Below, in pieces: positions 15,543 to 24,766 of a DNA stretch of 47,908 nucleotides (position 1 is its first letter; each line of letters opens with the position of its first letter). The notes below the pieces were generated by a model. It worked only from the letters and a program-made list of their open reading frames with translations. It made no database searches and was not told the origin of the DNA. The position numbers were made by a program, and so were the translations under genes. The stretch comes from an uncultured Bacteroidales bacterium (GTDB taxonomy: Bacteria; Bacteroidota; Bacteroidia; Bacteroidales; WCHB1-69): contig CAMVOL010000018.1 of the NCBI GenBank assembly GCA_947169105.1, forward strand, positions 1-47,908. Reading direction: 5' to 3'.

Positions 15543-16250
15543 AACGTTTATGGTTACAGTGAAGAGTTCAAGGTCATAGATTTGTCCCGCTTCGGTGACG
15601 GTGATGGTTTTGGAGACGGGGGAGGGGACTTCGTTGGTGTTTTCGGTGAAGGTGAAGACCTCGTAGGTTCCGGGAAGGAGCTGTTGGAAGTAGTAGTAGC
15701 CGTCGAGGCCCACGCGCACGTCGTCGAAGTGGTAGGGTTCGCCCACGCGCCGGATATAGACGGGGTGCTCGTAAGCCCACCCGCTGCCGCGGTCGCTGCC
15801 GTTGTGGATGTAGCTGGCCCACACCTGCCCGCGCACCATCGACGTGCCGTAAGCCTTGCCTTCGTGGGTGTAAATCGTCGGCACGGTGACGGTCTCGCCG
15901 CCCGCCAGCTTCACCGTTTCCGATACCGCAACCCGCTCGCCGGTGGCAAGGGTGGAGTAGGCGTACAGGGTGTACGTCCCTTTTTTCAGGTATTGGAACC
16001 GGTAGGTGCCGTCCTCGCCCGTCTCGGCATCGTCGCCGTAAAAGGTGTCGTCGCCGTAAACGATGAAGACATCCACCTTGTTGCCGACGACGGTGTCGGT
16101 GGTGAGGTTGTAGTTGTCGTTGTCGTGCAGCACCCGCATGATCTTGCCCTCGATGGTGCCGGTGCCGCCTTCGCCCTCGCCCTTGCTGCAGGCAGTGAGG
16201 AACAGGACGGCGGCGCAAAGGACCGCAAGGATGGAAATTGTTTTTTTCAT
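15540..16250 (-). CDS. Lipoprotein with carboxypeptidase-regulatory-like (Cna_B-type) domains
   Basis: The lipobox is LFLTAC. A Gly-rich spacer follows, then two beta-sandwich repeats: 'GTIEGKIM...DGTYRFQYLKKGTYTLYAYS' (about 30-105) and 'SMVRGQVWAS...DGYYYFQQLLPGTYEVFTFTE' (about 138-215). Such domains are found on surface or periplasmic lipoproteins as structural modules. It follows the beta-helix gene across a strong terminator, so it is probably transcribed separately. The stop codon is the edge of a heptamer repeat. Confidence 0.65.
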   Translation of the reverse strand: MKKTISILAVLCAAVLFLTACSKGEGEGGTGTIEGKIMRVLHDNDNYNLTTDTVVGNKVDVFIVYGDDTFYGDDAETGEDGTYRFQYLKKGTYTLYAYSTLATGERVAVSETVKLAGGETVTVPTIYTHEGKAYGTSMVRGQVWASYIHNGSDRGSGWAYEHPVYIRRVGEPYHFDDVRVGLDGYYYFQQLLPGTYEVFTFTENTNEVPSPVSKTITVTEAGQIYDLELFTVTINV

Positions 16251-16262
16251 GTCTTATATTGT

Positions 16263-16291
16263 AAAAAAAGCCCCTCCCATACAAGGAGGGG
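16263..16291 (-). terminator. Rho-independent terminator of the beta-helix gene
   Basis: On the minus strand a CCCCTCC/GGAGGGG stem with a 7-nt loop is followed by C and a run of seven T. It starts 12 bp after the beta-helix gene stop. Confidence 0.85.
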
Positions 16292-16302
16292 ATGATGGCC
16301 TT

Positions 16303-19011
16303 TTATTGTGCGGTTACGGATGTCCCGTTGCCGGAGGTGGTGACGGTCGCGCCGCTGTACAGTCCGTGCCAGCTGGTGCCGCCGCTGATGGTGGGGGAGG
16401 TATAGTACCGGTAGGTGCCGGATTGAATGTCAGGGGTGGTGATGAAGAGCCCTGATACACGGCGGGTTATGGTCTCAAAACCACTTGTATTGTTGCCTAC
16501 AGCGGCCATTTTGAACGTGACGATTTCGTTGTTGCTGTTGTCTTTTACACATACCCCGTTTTGTGCTAAAGTCAATGCGCTGCTGCCGCCACCGCCGGGA
16601 TTCCAGCCACCGCCGCCACTGCTGCCGAGGAGGATGTATTTTTGTCCCGTAAGTGCGGGCGTGCCCTCGATGGCTCCCATGCTGCCGCCGATGGCGATGA
16701 CCGTGGCATTACTGATGCGCAAGTGCCCGCCTTGGTTGTTGTCGTCGTTGTCGTCAATGGCGGCTTCCGTAGCACTGTAGCAGATGACCACGCCGCCGTT
16801 TACCATAATGCGTGTACCATTGCAGTCAATTCCGTCATTGCCACGGGAATAGGACCAAACGTGGCCGTTGTTGATTTCAATGTACTTGGCCGAGTTGATG
16901 CCGTCATCGTAGGCGTTGGCTTCTACATAGCCGCCGTTGATGAAAAGGCTGTCCTTGGTTTCGATGGCCTCGCCGTTGGTATCTCCGCTGGTCTGGGCGC
17001 AATAGGACTGCACATGTCCGCTGTTGACAGTGAGTTTGCCTTGCACTTTAATCCCTTTCGGGAGACCTTTCCAATAGTCGGAACTGCTGCCGCCGCCGCC
17101 AGGGCCGCCGCCGCCAGGGCCGCCGCCGCTGCTCGCATTCACAGGTGCGCCGGAGGTCATGATGTATAGGTTGATGAGGTCGTCGCTTGCATTGGCCGTG
17201 CCGATGGTCAACGTGCCGTCGCAGGCAATGCCGCGGCCACCCTTGCCCGTGCTCTGGCAGTTGAAATCACCGCCGTTGATGACGATGCTGCCGTCACTCT
17301 TGATGCAGCAGGGTGCATAGCCGTCGGTGCAGCTGGTGCCGCTGCCGACCAACGTGGCGCCCGTGCCCGCCGTCGAGAGGGTGAGCGTGCCGCCGTTGAA
17401 TGTCATATTACCGTCGGAAGAGAGGCACTTCGCACCGCCCGAAGCGGAGGTGCAGGTGGCGTTGATGGTGCCGCCGTTGATTTCCATCGTGCCGTCCGAC
17501 TTGATGGCGATGCTGTTGGAGGCCTCCTGGTTGGCCACCACGGTGGCGCCGCTCACGTTGGCGGTAATGTCGCCATCTTCAATAATGACAGAGATGTCGG
17601 ATTTGATGCCCTTGCTGGCTTGCCCGGAGACGGTCATGCCGATGTTGCCGCCTTTGACAGAGATGGTCTGGTCGGCGGCCAGACACTTGCTGTCCTTGCC
17701 GGCAGCGGTGAGGGTGAGGTCGCCGCCATTGATGGTGATGCCGCCGTTGGCTTTCACGCAATGGGAGGAGTAGGTGTTGGCCATATTGTTGGTGTCGGTG
17801 TAGTTGCCGCCCGCGCCTGCCACGCTCAGCTCGATGGTGCCGCCGTTGATGACCACGTCGCCGTCGGCGTTGATGGCCTTGCCGCCAGCTGCGCCGCTTG
17901 CCATCGTGACGTGGATATTGGTGCTTCCCGTAAGGCTGCTGATGATGGTGTTGCCGTTGCTTTTCAAGCCAGCGCAGTGCGACGGGTCGCCGGCGGTCAC
18001 CACGGTGGCGCCGCTGCCGTTGATGGTGACGCTGCCGCCCTGAATGTCAATGTCCGTGCCCGCCTTGATGCCCTTGGCGTAGTCGCCGCTCATCGTCAGG
18101 TTGATGGTGCCGCCGGTGATGGTGACGAGGCTGTCACTCTTGAGACCTTTTCCGTCGGCCACGGAGCTGTTTACGGTGATGCTGCCGCCCGAGATGTTGA
18201 GATAGCGTCTGCCCCCGTCAATGCCCGACTTGGCGTTGTTGATGGTGATGGTGCCGCCGAAAATCTCGACGTAGTCGTTGGAGTGGAGGCCATCGTTGGC
18301 CGCGCCCGTCACATTGACGGTGCCGCTGAGCATGCGGATGTAGTCGGCGCTGAAGAGGCCGTGCTTCACGGTGCCGTTGAGATTCAGCGTGCCGTTGCCG
18401 GAGATGATGACCTGACCTCTGCTGTCGAAGGGTGCCTTGTCGGTGCTGGTGGCGCCATCGGCCAAAGTGCTGGTGTTCTTGAGCGTGAGGTTGATTTTCT
18501 CATCATCCAGCGACTTGATGGCGGCACCTGTCGGGTTGGTGATGCTCACGCCGTCCAGCGTCATCTTGAAACGGTGGTCGCTGTTGATGGTGAGGGAGCC
18601 GTCAGTGGTCGTGCCCGACAGGTAATAGACGATGTCCTGCTGGCCCGAAGCCGCGGTCACAGTCACGTCTGCACCGTCGGTGGTCACGGTCACGCCTCGG
18701 TTTGCCCACGGGTTGATGACCGAAACGGTGCTGCCCGCGTAGGTGATGTAGATGATCTCGCCCGTGTCAACCGGTGTCTCTTCGGAAGAGAAGACGATGC
18801 TGTCGATACCGACTACGGGGAATTGGAAATTGGTTTCACCGATGTTGTTGTGGACGATGGTGATGCCGTTGACGAAATTCACGCTGTCCACATCGGTTAT
18901 GTTTTGGCTGTGCACGGGAACACTCCCGCTGTAGAAAATGACACGTTCTTGTGCGGAAAGGGTTCCGATGGCCAGAATAGTAGCGAAAAGAAGGATGATG
19001 ATTTTTTTCAT
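16303..19011 (-). CDS. Secreted Cthe_2159-like beta-helix carbohydrate-binding protein
   Basis: This 902-residue secreted protein has a signal peptide, a short N-terminal 'VDSVNFVNG...GIDSIVF' module (about 20-78), and many rungs of the type 'GGTINI...SGDxxKGIKSDxxVxIxGG'. That pattern is the PF14262/Cthe_2159 right-handed parallel beta-helix, whose founding member binds acidic polysaccharides such as polygalacturonate. A Gly/Ser-rich low-complexity insert sits near residue 625-640 and a smaller one near 815-825. The C-terminus ends in an Ig-like strand set without a T9SS sorting tail. It begins 5 bp after a mini T9SS protein gene, so the two are likely an operon. Confidence 0.8.
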   Translation of the reverse strand: MKKIIILLFATILAIGTLSAQERVIFYSGSVPVHSQNITDVDSVNFVNGITIVHNNIGETNFQFPVVGIDSIVFSSEETPVDTGEIIYITYAGSTVSVINPWANRGVTVTTDGADVTVTAASGQQDIVYYLSGTTTDGSLTINSDHRFKMTLDGVSITNPTGAAIKSLDDEKINLTLKNTSTLADGATSTDKAPFDSRGQVIISGNGTLNLNGTVKHGLFSADYIRMLSGTVNVTGAANDGLHSNDYVEIFGGTITINNAKSGIDGGRRYLNISGGSITVNSSVADGKGLKSDSLVTITGGTINLTMSGDYAKGIKAGTDIDIQGGSVTINGSGATVVTAGDPSHCAGLKSNGNTIISSLTGSTNIHVTMASGAAGGKAINADGDVVINGGTIELSVAGAGGNYTDTNNMANTYSSHCVKANGGITINGGDLTLTAAGKDSKCLAADQTISVKGGNIGMTVSGQASKGIKSDISVIIEDGDITANVSGATVVANQEASNSIAIKSDGTMEINGGTINATCTSASGGAKCLSSDGNMTFNGGTLTLSTAGTGATLVGSGTSCTDGYAPCCIKSDGSIVINGGDFNCQSTGKGGRGIACDGTLTIGTANASDDLINLYIMTSGAPVNASSGGGPGGGGPGGGGSSSDYWKGLPKGIKVQGKLTVNSGHVQSYCAQTSGDTNGEAIETKDSLFINGGYVEANAYDDGINSAKYIEINNGHVWSYSRGNDGIDCNGTRIMVNGGVVICYSATEAAIDDNDDNNQGGHLRISNATVIAIGGSMGAIEGTPALTGQKYILLGSSGGGGWNPGGGGSSALTLAQNGVCVKDNSNNEIVTFKMAAVGNNTSGFETITRRVSGLFITTPDIQSGTYRYYTSPTISGGTSWHGLYSGATVTTSGNGTSVTAQ

Positions 19012-19016
19012 AGCGC

Positions 19017-19508
19017 TTAGAGTTTGCTGAATTTATAGGAAGTTTCATTAATCTTAATGATGTAAATGCCTTTAGCCAAAGAACTTACATCAATGCTTTC
19101 GGAGGTGCTCATCTGCTGCTGCATCAGCTTTTGGCCATTTAGCGAGAAGATGCTCACCAAAACCTGTTGTTCGGTTTCAGACGACATATTCAGTTTGTCG
19201 CTGGTGGGGTTCGGGTAGATGAAAATTTTGGCGTTTTCATCGTAAGTCTCAATGGAAGAGGTTGATACATCCTCCAAAGTGAGCTTGCGGATGACGGAGC
19301 GGGAAATCGGGGTGACTGTCCCGCCTTGATTGATCAGCAGATTGTCGCCCGAAAAGGAGAACTGGGTGACATTCTCGAAAAAGCTGTCCGGCTGGTTGTT
19401 GGAATAGACCACGGTGAGGTTGGTCGTGTGGATGGTCTGCGCGAATGCGCTATTCATCCACAATAGGCTTGAAAAAATCAGCCCGAGTGCAAAGATGATT
19501 TTTTTCAT
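19017..19508 (-). CDS. Mini T9SS-sorted protein
   Basis: 163 residues: a signal peptide (ending NSAFAQ), a roughly 60-residue 'VVYSNNQPDSFFENVTQF...RKLTLED' module, then a type A T9SS sorting domain starting IFIYPNPTSDKLNM and ending GIYIIKINETSYKFSKL. Almost all of the mature protein is the N-module plus sorting domain. The N-module resembles the start of the adjacent beta-helix protein, which lacks a sorting tail. They may form a pair in which this small protein carries the export/anchor signal, but that is inference. Confidence 0.75.
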   Translation of the reverse strand: MKKIIFALGLIFSSLLWMNSAFAQTIHTTNLTVVYSNNQPDSFFENVTQFSFSGDNLLINQGGTVTPISRSVIRKLTLEDVSTSSIETYDENAKIFIYPNPTSDKLNMSSETEQQVLVSIFSLNGQKLMQQQMSTSESIDVSSLAKGIYIIKINETSYKFSKL

Positions 19509-19548
19509 ATTGGAAGATTGTTTGATAGTACGTCAATTTTAAAGCAGG

Positions 19549-19556
19549 CAAAAATA
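19549..19556 (-). promoter_or_regulatory. -7 box (TATTTTTG) for the mini T9SS/beta-helix operon
   Basis: The minus strand reads TATTTTTGCC about 40 bp upstream of the ATG at 19508, matching the Bacteroidota -7 consensus. The -33 element is weak. Confidence 0.45.
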
Positions 19557-19620
19557 CAATATATTATGGCAAGTCTATACTATCAGTAAGTGTGGAATAT
19601 TTGTCAAAAAGTCGTTTTTT

Positions 19621-19653
19621 TTTGTTTAGAGCTGAAATATTTTTTATTTTTGC
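19621..19653 (+). promoter_or_regulatory. Bacteroidota promoter (TTTG-N20-TATTTTTG) of the AraC gene
   Basis: TTTG at 19621-19624 and TATTTTTG at 19645-19652 are separated by 20 bp, close to the ideal spacing for the primary sigma factor of Bacteroidota, about 25 bp upstream of the ATG. Confidence 0.7.
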
Positions 19654-19677
19654 ATTTTCAAAATCTTTGATAATCTT

Positions 19678-20520
19678 ATGGGAGAAATAGGTAGGAATCT
19701 TTTATTGGATGATGAAAAAATTGTCGAAATGGGTGTGTCTATTTTTGATGTGACAGATACGCCGGTGCAAAAGATACCGTATACTTCCTCTCACTATGTC
19801 ATTTCGATGTGCCACAGCGGCTGCCTTGAGGCGGAATACGACTCCGTCAATGTTCAGTTCCATCCGCACGACCTTGCCATCGTCTATCCGATGCACACGC
19901 TTGTCGTTCATCGGGTATCCTCCGATTACCATGCCACACTGATTGCTGTGTCGTCAGAATTATATACTAAGTTTGGAAAACTTTTTTTTAGTGATAAGCG
20001 ATCCGTGTATGAGCGTATTCCCCATTTTCACCTTTCTGATAATCAATTCGATGATATGATGGCGTTTTTAGAAGCCATCTGTCGTGTTATTCGCCTCGGC
20101 ATCAAGGGGAGGGAGGACATCTTGAGAGGATGTCTGTATCTTTTGTCGCAGCTCATTGATTTCTTCCATGATACCACCCTCGCCACCACGGGCGATGCCA
20201 CGAAGAGCTTGAGCAACCGCTTTTACAACGCCATCATCGAGAACTGCCACCTGCACCGAGATGTGTGCTATTATGCCCGCCTCTTTCATCTCTCGTCGAA
20301 ACATTTCAGCAAGGTCATTCAGCAGCAGACGGGGTATAATGCCGGTCATTGGATCCGGCATTTCGTCGTCCTCCGTGCCAAGCAGATGCTTGCATACGAG
20401 TACGATGCCCCCATTCAGGACATAGCCGACCGTCTCGGCTTCCATGACCAGGCTTCCTTCTGCCGTTATTTTAAACGCGGCACGGGCATGTCGCCGACAC
20501 AGTTCCGGAATATAACGTAG
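19678..20520 (+). CDS. AraC-family transcriptional regulator
   Basis: 280 residues. An N-terminal cupin-like sensing half (about 25-150) contains HYVISMCHSGCLEAEYDSV and FHPHDLAIVYPMH. The C-terminal double helix-turn-helix (about 185-278) shows FHLSSKHFSKVIQQQTG and IQDIADRLGFHDQASFCRYFKRGTGMSPTQFR. It is divergent from the mini T9SS/beta-helix operon with about 170 bp between starts, so it may regulate that operon; a ligand cannot be told. Its TAG stop codon lies inside the arm of a palindrome that also acts as a terminator. Confidence 0.9.
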   Translation: MGEIGRNLLLDDEKIVEMGVSIFDVTDTPVQKIPYTSSHYVISMCHSGCLEAEYDSVNVQFHPHDLAIVYPMHTLVVHRVSSDYHATLIAVSSELYTKFGKLFFSDKRSVYERIPHFHLSDNQFDDMMAFLEAICRVIRLGIKGREDILRGCLYLLSQLIDFFHDTTLATTGDATKSLSNRFYNAIIENCHLHRDVCYYARLFHLSSKHFSKVIQQQTGYNAGHWIRHFVVLRAKQMLAYEYDAPIQDIADRLGFHDQASFCRYFKRGTGMSPTQFRNIT

Positions 20521-20553
20521 GGACGCCATATTATGATGTCCCTACATTATTTT
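20517..20553 (+). terminator. Palindromic terminator overlapping the AraC stop codon
   Basis: GTAGGGAC (20517-20524) pairs with GTCCCTAC (20538-20545), followed by ATTATTTTTTT. The TAG stop codon (20518-20520) is part of the left arm. The arm sequence is one base different from the GTAGAGACG palindromes in the 32-39 kb region. Confidence 0.75.
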
Positions 20554-20584
20554 TTTCCTGTTTGATGATATTTCCTTCAGAAAT

Positions 20585-23500
20585 TTATTTGACGATTACT
20601 TTACGAACAATAAGGTTGCCATCAATATTGACTCTGATGAGATAAATGCCTTTGGCATAGCCTGTAAGGTTCAGTTGTTGGTTTTCACTGCTGCTGAGAC
20701 CGTGCAACACTTCCTGTCCCATTATGTTCAGCACATTGTATTCGAATCTGGAAGCCTGCGGGATGCTGATGGTCACTATTCCATTGGTTGGGTTCGGATA
20801 GAGGAACATCGTCATTTCATAGTCGCACACGCCCGTCACGGGATTCAGCACCACGTTGACCGTGAAGTCCACAGAGAGCTCGCCGCTGGTTGCACGCAAG
20901 GTTAGTGTGGCAGTGTCTTCAATTTCGGTCAATCGGGTGATGGTCAGTATGTTGTCAGCGACCTGTGCCAAAACCGCCGTCTCATTGCTGTTGGTGAGCA
21001 GAGAATAGACGATGGAATCAGCCGGACTGTCGTCATCGGCAGCCACGCCTGTCAGATTCACTGTTACAGAGTCGGGGAAGACGCTGGAAACCCAGTCGGC
21101 AACAGGATTGGCGATATAGGGCGGCAGGTCTTCATGGGGAGTGGACGGAGCAATGCCGTTGAAATCATCCATGCAGAAGTAGGCGGGTGTGACCATCCCC
21201 CAACTGTTGTTCGCGGATGACTCTAATGTGAATGAGATGGAGGCGACCTCTCCAAGTGAACTGAGGTCGAACCATTCCCAAGTATCCACGATATAGTCCT
21301 CTTCTGGATTATCAAAACGATAGTCTGCCAAATAGAAGTCAAGCGTATCTATCGTATTGTTGTCCATATCTTTACCAATTGCATGAAGGACAAAATAGTC
21401 TGGTGTTGTTCCATCGGAACCACCAAACGGCGCGCTGTAGCTGTCGCCGTCGCGCATGCTTTTGTATGCCCAAAGGTTGTTGGTGACATAGCATCCCGTG
21501 ACCGTGTGGGCGAGGCCGTCGGCAGCGGTGACGGTCGTGGGCATTCCCATAGTGTAAGCCACTGCATAGTTGGAGGAGGTATTGTGACCGGCGCCTGTAA
21601 CGGCGGTGTATTGGGCATCCATGCCGTCCTGGGTGGTGTCGCTTTGGTTGGAGGCCGTGAATCCGCCCCAATAATATTCAGAGTAAAAGCTATTGAACAT
21701 CCATCCGTGACTCAACATCTGGGTGTAATCATCCGCTTCTTCCGGAATCCAATATCCCTGAGAGGAGAGCTCCACATCCTCGAAGTCGGCAATGCCGATT
21801 TCAAAAGTTACTTCGGATCCGGACACGGGCACAGCCATATCCACGGTTTTGTTGTGGCTTGTGGCAGTAACGATTACCGTGTCGGCGAAGGCATTTGCCG
21901 TTCTGCGGACAATCACCAGCATGTCTTCGTCATTCACATAGGCGTTCACGGCCTCTCCGACGGCTTCCGCTTCGTACCCGATGAACAGGTTGTTGTTGTC
22001 GGGGTCGTCGAAAACGCCTTCAAGGTCGAATGAGAGGGTTTGCGGGAACGTGGTGAAGATGACAGGGTCAAGCGGATTCACCACTACCGGCGGCAGGTCT
22101 TCTGCCACGCAAGTCACGGAGAAGGAGGTCTCAACGGAATCACCGGCGCTCAAGGCCTTCAGGGTAATGACGGCCGTTCCGCCTGTGGAGAGGAGCCGCA
22201 CTAAAGAAACTGTGTCGTTCTGCAGCACTGCACTTACCAGGTCGGGGTTGCTGTTGGATACCAAGGTGACTATGATGTTTTCGTTGTCATCGTCGGGGTC
22301 GTCGAACACCTGCGAAATGTCAATGTCTTGGTCGGCAGGAAATTCCTCGAAAGTAACATTGGCGATGGGGTTGGCGACCACGGGCGGAAGGTTCTGCCCC
22401 GCCACCAATTCGTCGGCGCCGGCACAGGGCGTCTCGGAGCGGACTTCGCCGTCAATGTCCGTGGTGACGTAAGTAAGAGGATTCGCTATGGCAAGTCCTT
22501 CCGATTCTGTCAGATGAAGGTCTTGCGCACCCACGAACTGCGGAGAGCAGAGGGCGGAATTCGCATCCAAACCAGTGGCTTCCGTCCAGTCCTGCATCGT
22601 AGCGATGTCACCACTCCGATAGGCGAAGTTGTCTCCCGTATAGGAATTCCGGTTGTAGTCGCTGTACCGCTCGGTGAGCGAAGTGGTCGCATAGCGGAAA
22701 ACATACCCGTTTGTTTCGTTGACTAACAGATTGTTGTAAAAAGATAGATATTGACCGTTGTTTTGCAAGAAAATATTGCCATTCGACCCCGTCCCTGAAC
22801 ATTTGAATGTATTGTGGGCGACATCTATGTAGGCACTGTTGTTGTTGGAAATGTTTAAGCAGTAGCTGTAGCTGCTTGCGTTGGAGTTCAGATTGATAAT
22901 ATTGTTGCGGACAATAATGTGATTTTCTTCATTGCCGACGCACGGGCGCAACTTGAACACAGTGGTGTAGCTGGTTGTGCGTGTGACATTCATCACATTG
23001 TTTTCAAAAACGCAGGCGTTGAAGCACTGGAAGGCATCAATGGCGTTATAGTCCGTTTTATAGTCGTTGGCATTGATAATGGTGTTGCCGCGGACCACTG
23101 CGTCATTATAAAAAGTAAGATAGATGGATTTGAACTGTTGGTTAGTGAAATAGCAGTCTTCCACCAAAACGCCAGTGTTGAATGCGGTCATGTTGTTCCC
23201 CTGCAAATAGAGTGCGATACAGCCGTTGATGAACTGGCAGCCCACAAACGCGTTGTCGTTCCGGTCGCTGCCGCTGTCCATGTGGACGAGGTTTTTGTTG
23301 TTGTCGCCTGAATTTGTGGCCACTTCCACGCCCACGAAACGGACATTTTCGAAACGGTCGTTGTCCACGTCGCCGGTGAGTTTGAGCAGGACTGCGGTGC
23401 TACCGGTGGATGTGGTGGTGAGGGTCATGTTCTCAAAGGTCACGAAGTCGGCGCTGTTGAACTTGAGGGTGCTGTTCTCGGTGTAGCCGGCATTGCTGGT

Positions 23501-23788
23501 GATGACGACCTGTTGGTTATCCTCTCCCATTCCCCTGAAAATGACACGGTTGGAGGCATCAGCCCCATTGATGGCATTGATTGTCACATACTCCTCGTAG
23601 GTACCCGGAGCCACTTGGAAAATCACTTCGCCGGAGACGCCCGCCGACAGAGCCGATGCCGCCTCGCTGAATGTTGTGTAATCAGGATTGTCAGCACTGT
23701 TGGCACTGATGGTGTAAACACCTGATAATTGCGCGTTTGCGCTTACCGCCCAAAGAAGCGGCAGAAAGAAAAGAAGAATTTTACGCAT
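20585..23788 (-). CDS. Large T9SS-sorted protein: beta-helix, Ig-like repeats, DUF4465
   Basis: 1067 residues. Domains in order: signal peptide (1-19); right-handed parallel beta-helix with many 'FENNVMNV/VRGNTIIN/VRNNIINL' rungs (about 25-450); two cadherin/Ig-like 'PPVVxNP...FDDPDDDN' repeats (about 465-655); a DUF4465 domain (about 657-890, ADFEDVELSSQGYW ... WGGFTASNQSD ... YFCMDDFNG); one more 'PPYIANPVADW' repeat; and a type A T9SS sorting domain (MTMFLYPNPTNGIV ... GIYLIRVN...VRKVIVK). It is expected on the cell surface, possibly binding or cutting polysaccharide. No catalytic motif was identified. Confidence 0.85.
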   Translation of the reverse strand: MRKILLFFLPLLWAVSANAQLSGVYTISANSADNPDYTTFSEAASALSAGVSGEVIFQVAPGTYEEYVTINAINGADASNRVIFRGMGEDNQQVVITSNAGYTENSTLKFNSADFVTFENMTLTTTSTGSTAVLLKLTGDVDNDRFENVRFVGVEVATNSGDNNKNLVHMDSGSDRNDNAFVGCQFINGCIALYLQGNNMTAFNTGVLVEDCYFTNQQFKSIYLTFYNDAVVRGNTIINANDYKTDYNAIDAFQCFNACVFENNVMNVTRTTSYTTVFKLRPCVGNEENHIIVRNNIINLNSNASSYSYCLNISNNNSAYIDVAHNTFKCSGTGSNGNIFLQNNGQYLSFYNNLLVNETNGYVFRYATTSLTERYSDYNRNSYTGDNFAYRSGDIATMQDWTEATGLDANSALCSPQFVGAQDLHLTESEGLAIANPLTYVTTDIDGEVRSETPCAGADELVAGQNLPPVVANPIANVTFEEFPADQDIDISQVFDDPDDDNENIIVTLVSNSNPDLVSAVLQNDTVSLVRLLSTGGTAVITLKALSAGDSVETSFSVTCVAEDLPPVVVNPLDPVIFTTFPQTLSFDLEGVFDDPDNNNLFIGYEAEAVGEAVNAYVNDEDMLVIVRRTANAFADTVIVTATSHNKTVDMAVPVSGSEVTFEIGIADFEDVELSSQGYWIPEEADDYTQMLSHGWMFNSFYSEYYWGGFTASNQSDTTQDGMDAQYTAVTGAGHNTSSNYAVAYTMGMPTTVTAADGLAHTVTGCYVTNNLWAYKSMRDGDSYSAPFGGSDGTTPDYFVLHAIGKDMDNNTIDTLDFYLADYRFDNPEEDYIVDTWEWFDLSSLGEVASISFTLESSANNSWGMVTPAYFCMDDFNGIAPSTPHEDLPPYIANPVADWVSSVFPDSVTVNLTGVAADDDSPADSIVYSLLTNSNETAVLAQVADNILTITRLTEIEDTATLTLRATSGELSVDFTVNVVLNPVTGVCDYEMTMFLYPNPTNGIVTISIPQASRFEYNVLNIMGQEVLHGLSSSENQQLNLTGYAKGIYLIRVNIDGNLIVRKVIVK

Positions 23789-23861
23789 AATAGATTAATT
23801 TTAGATTATTGTGTTGGTTGAAAAAAGTTCAAAAGGATAGGACTCTTTTTAGAGGATGATT

Positions 23862-24461
23862 TTACGGCACGGGGTGGATAATGACTAAAATGTTGTTGAC
23901 GAACATATTGATGGCCATCGCAAGCAGGATGACACCGAAAAATTTCCGGATGATGAAGATGAGGTTGGATCCCAGCAGTTTCTGTATCCTGTCCAAATAG
24001 CGGATGACAATGTAGTCAAGGATGATGTTCAGAAGTAGCCCCAGCAGAATGTTGACCACGGCATAGTCGGCGCGGAGGGAGAGAAGGGCGGTGATGGCAC
24101 CGGGGCCGGCAATGAGAGGAAAAGCCACGGGGACTATGCTTGCACCGCCACTGTTCGGCTCGTTCTTGATGATGTCGCGTCCCAGCACCATCTCCACCGC
24201 AAGGATGAACAGCACGAAGGCACCCGCCACGGCGAACGAGGCGGCGTCAATGCCAAAAAGCCGGAAAAGCGCATCGCCAGCAAAGAAGAAGAGCAGGAAC
24301 AGCCCCAAAGCCGTGAGGCATGCCTGCGCCGCCTTGATGTCTTGGTTCTTCTCTTTGATGCTCATGAAAATAGGGATAGACCCCAAAATATCAATGATGG
24401 CGAACATCACGATAAAGGAACTGAAAATCTCAATAAAGTTGATCTGGTGAAACATGGTCAT
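23862..24461 (-). CDS. MarC-family integral membrane protein
   Basis: 199 residues with about six spans and the MarC hallmarks IDILGSIPIFMSI near the N-terminus and IVPVAFPLIAGPGAI in the middle. MarC proteins are of unknown function; the early link with antibiotic resistance was not upheld. The start overlaps the stop of the upstream small membrane protein gene (ATGA), so it is the third gene of the riboswitch-led transcript. Confidence 0.9.
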   Translation of the reverse strand: MTMFHQINFIEIFSSFIVMFAIIDILGSIPIFMSIKEKNQDIKAAQACLTALGLFLLFFFAGDALFRLFGIDAASFAVAGAFVLFILAVEMVLGRDIIKNEPNSGGASIVPVAFPLIAGPGAITALLSLRADYAVVNILLGLLLNIILDYIVIRYLDRIQKLLGSNLIFIIRKFFGVILLAMAINMFVNNILVIIHPVP

Positions 24462-24754
24462 TTCTGCGGATTTTGGTTCATCAACTCACGGCGGTTCCGT
24501 CCGATGTACAGGAAATAGAGGAACAGGTCGAAGGACACCAATGCGGCGTTGAAGACGTACAGCCAGATAACGATGTCATTGCTGTACAATGATTTATGGA
24601 TAATTCCGAAAATGTAACCCAAGATAATCAGGGACATGAACAGCGGACTTTTGCCTATCACCACCTTCGTCCGCAACGATTTGGCGATGGAAACGGGCCA
24701 GCTGACTGCGAAACAGAGCAGAAAGAGTACTTCCCAAATGCTGAAATCTGACAT
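24458..24754 (-). CDS. Small 3-TM protein, PQ-loop/SemiSWEET-like
   Basis: 98 residues with three predicted spans. WPVSIAKSLRTKVVIGKSPLF resembles the Pro-containing first helix and following loop of PQ-loop/SemiSWEET proteins, and the third helix ends FLYFLYIGRNRREL. The family is uncertain. It lies 12 bp after the CoA-transferase stop and overlaps MarC by 4 bp, so it is co-transcribed with both. Confidence 0.5.
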   Translation of the reverse strand: MSDFSIWEVLFLLCFAVSWPVSIAKSLRTKVVIGKSPLFMSLIILGYIFGIIHKSLYSNDIVIWLYVFNAALVSFDLFLYFLYIGRNRRELMNQNPQK

Positions 24755-24766
24755 AATTCTATTTTT

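Noticed and set aside
17620-19020. Plus-strand open frame opposite the beta-helix gene, and similar ones at 24938-26311, 7935-9062 and 41873-43195
   Set aside because: All are antisense to confidently assigned genes and have Asp/Gly/Val/His-rich composition expected of reverse frames.
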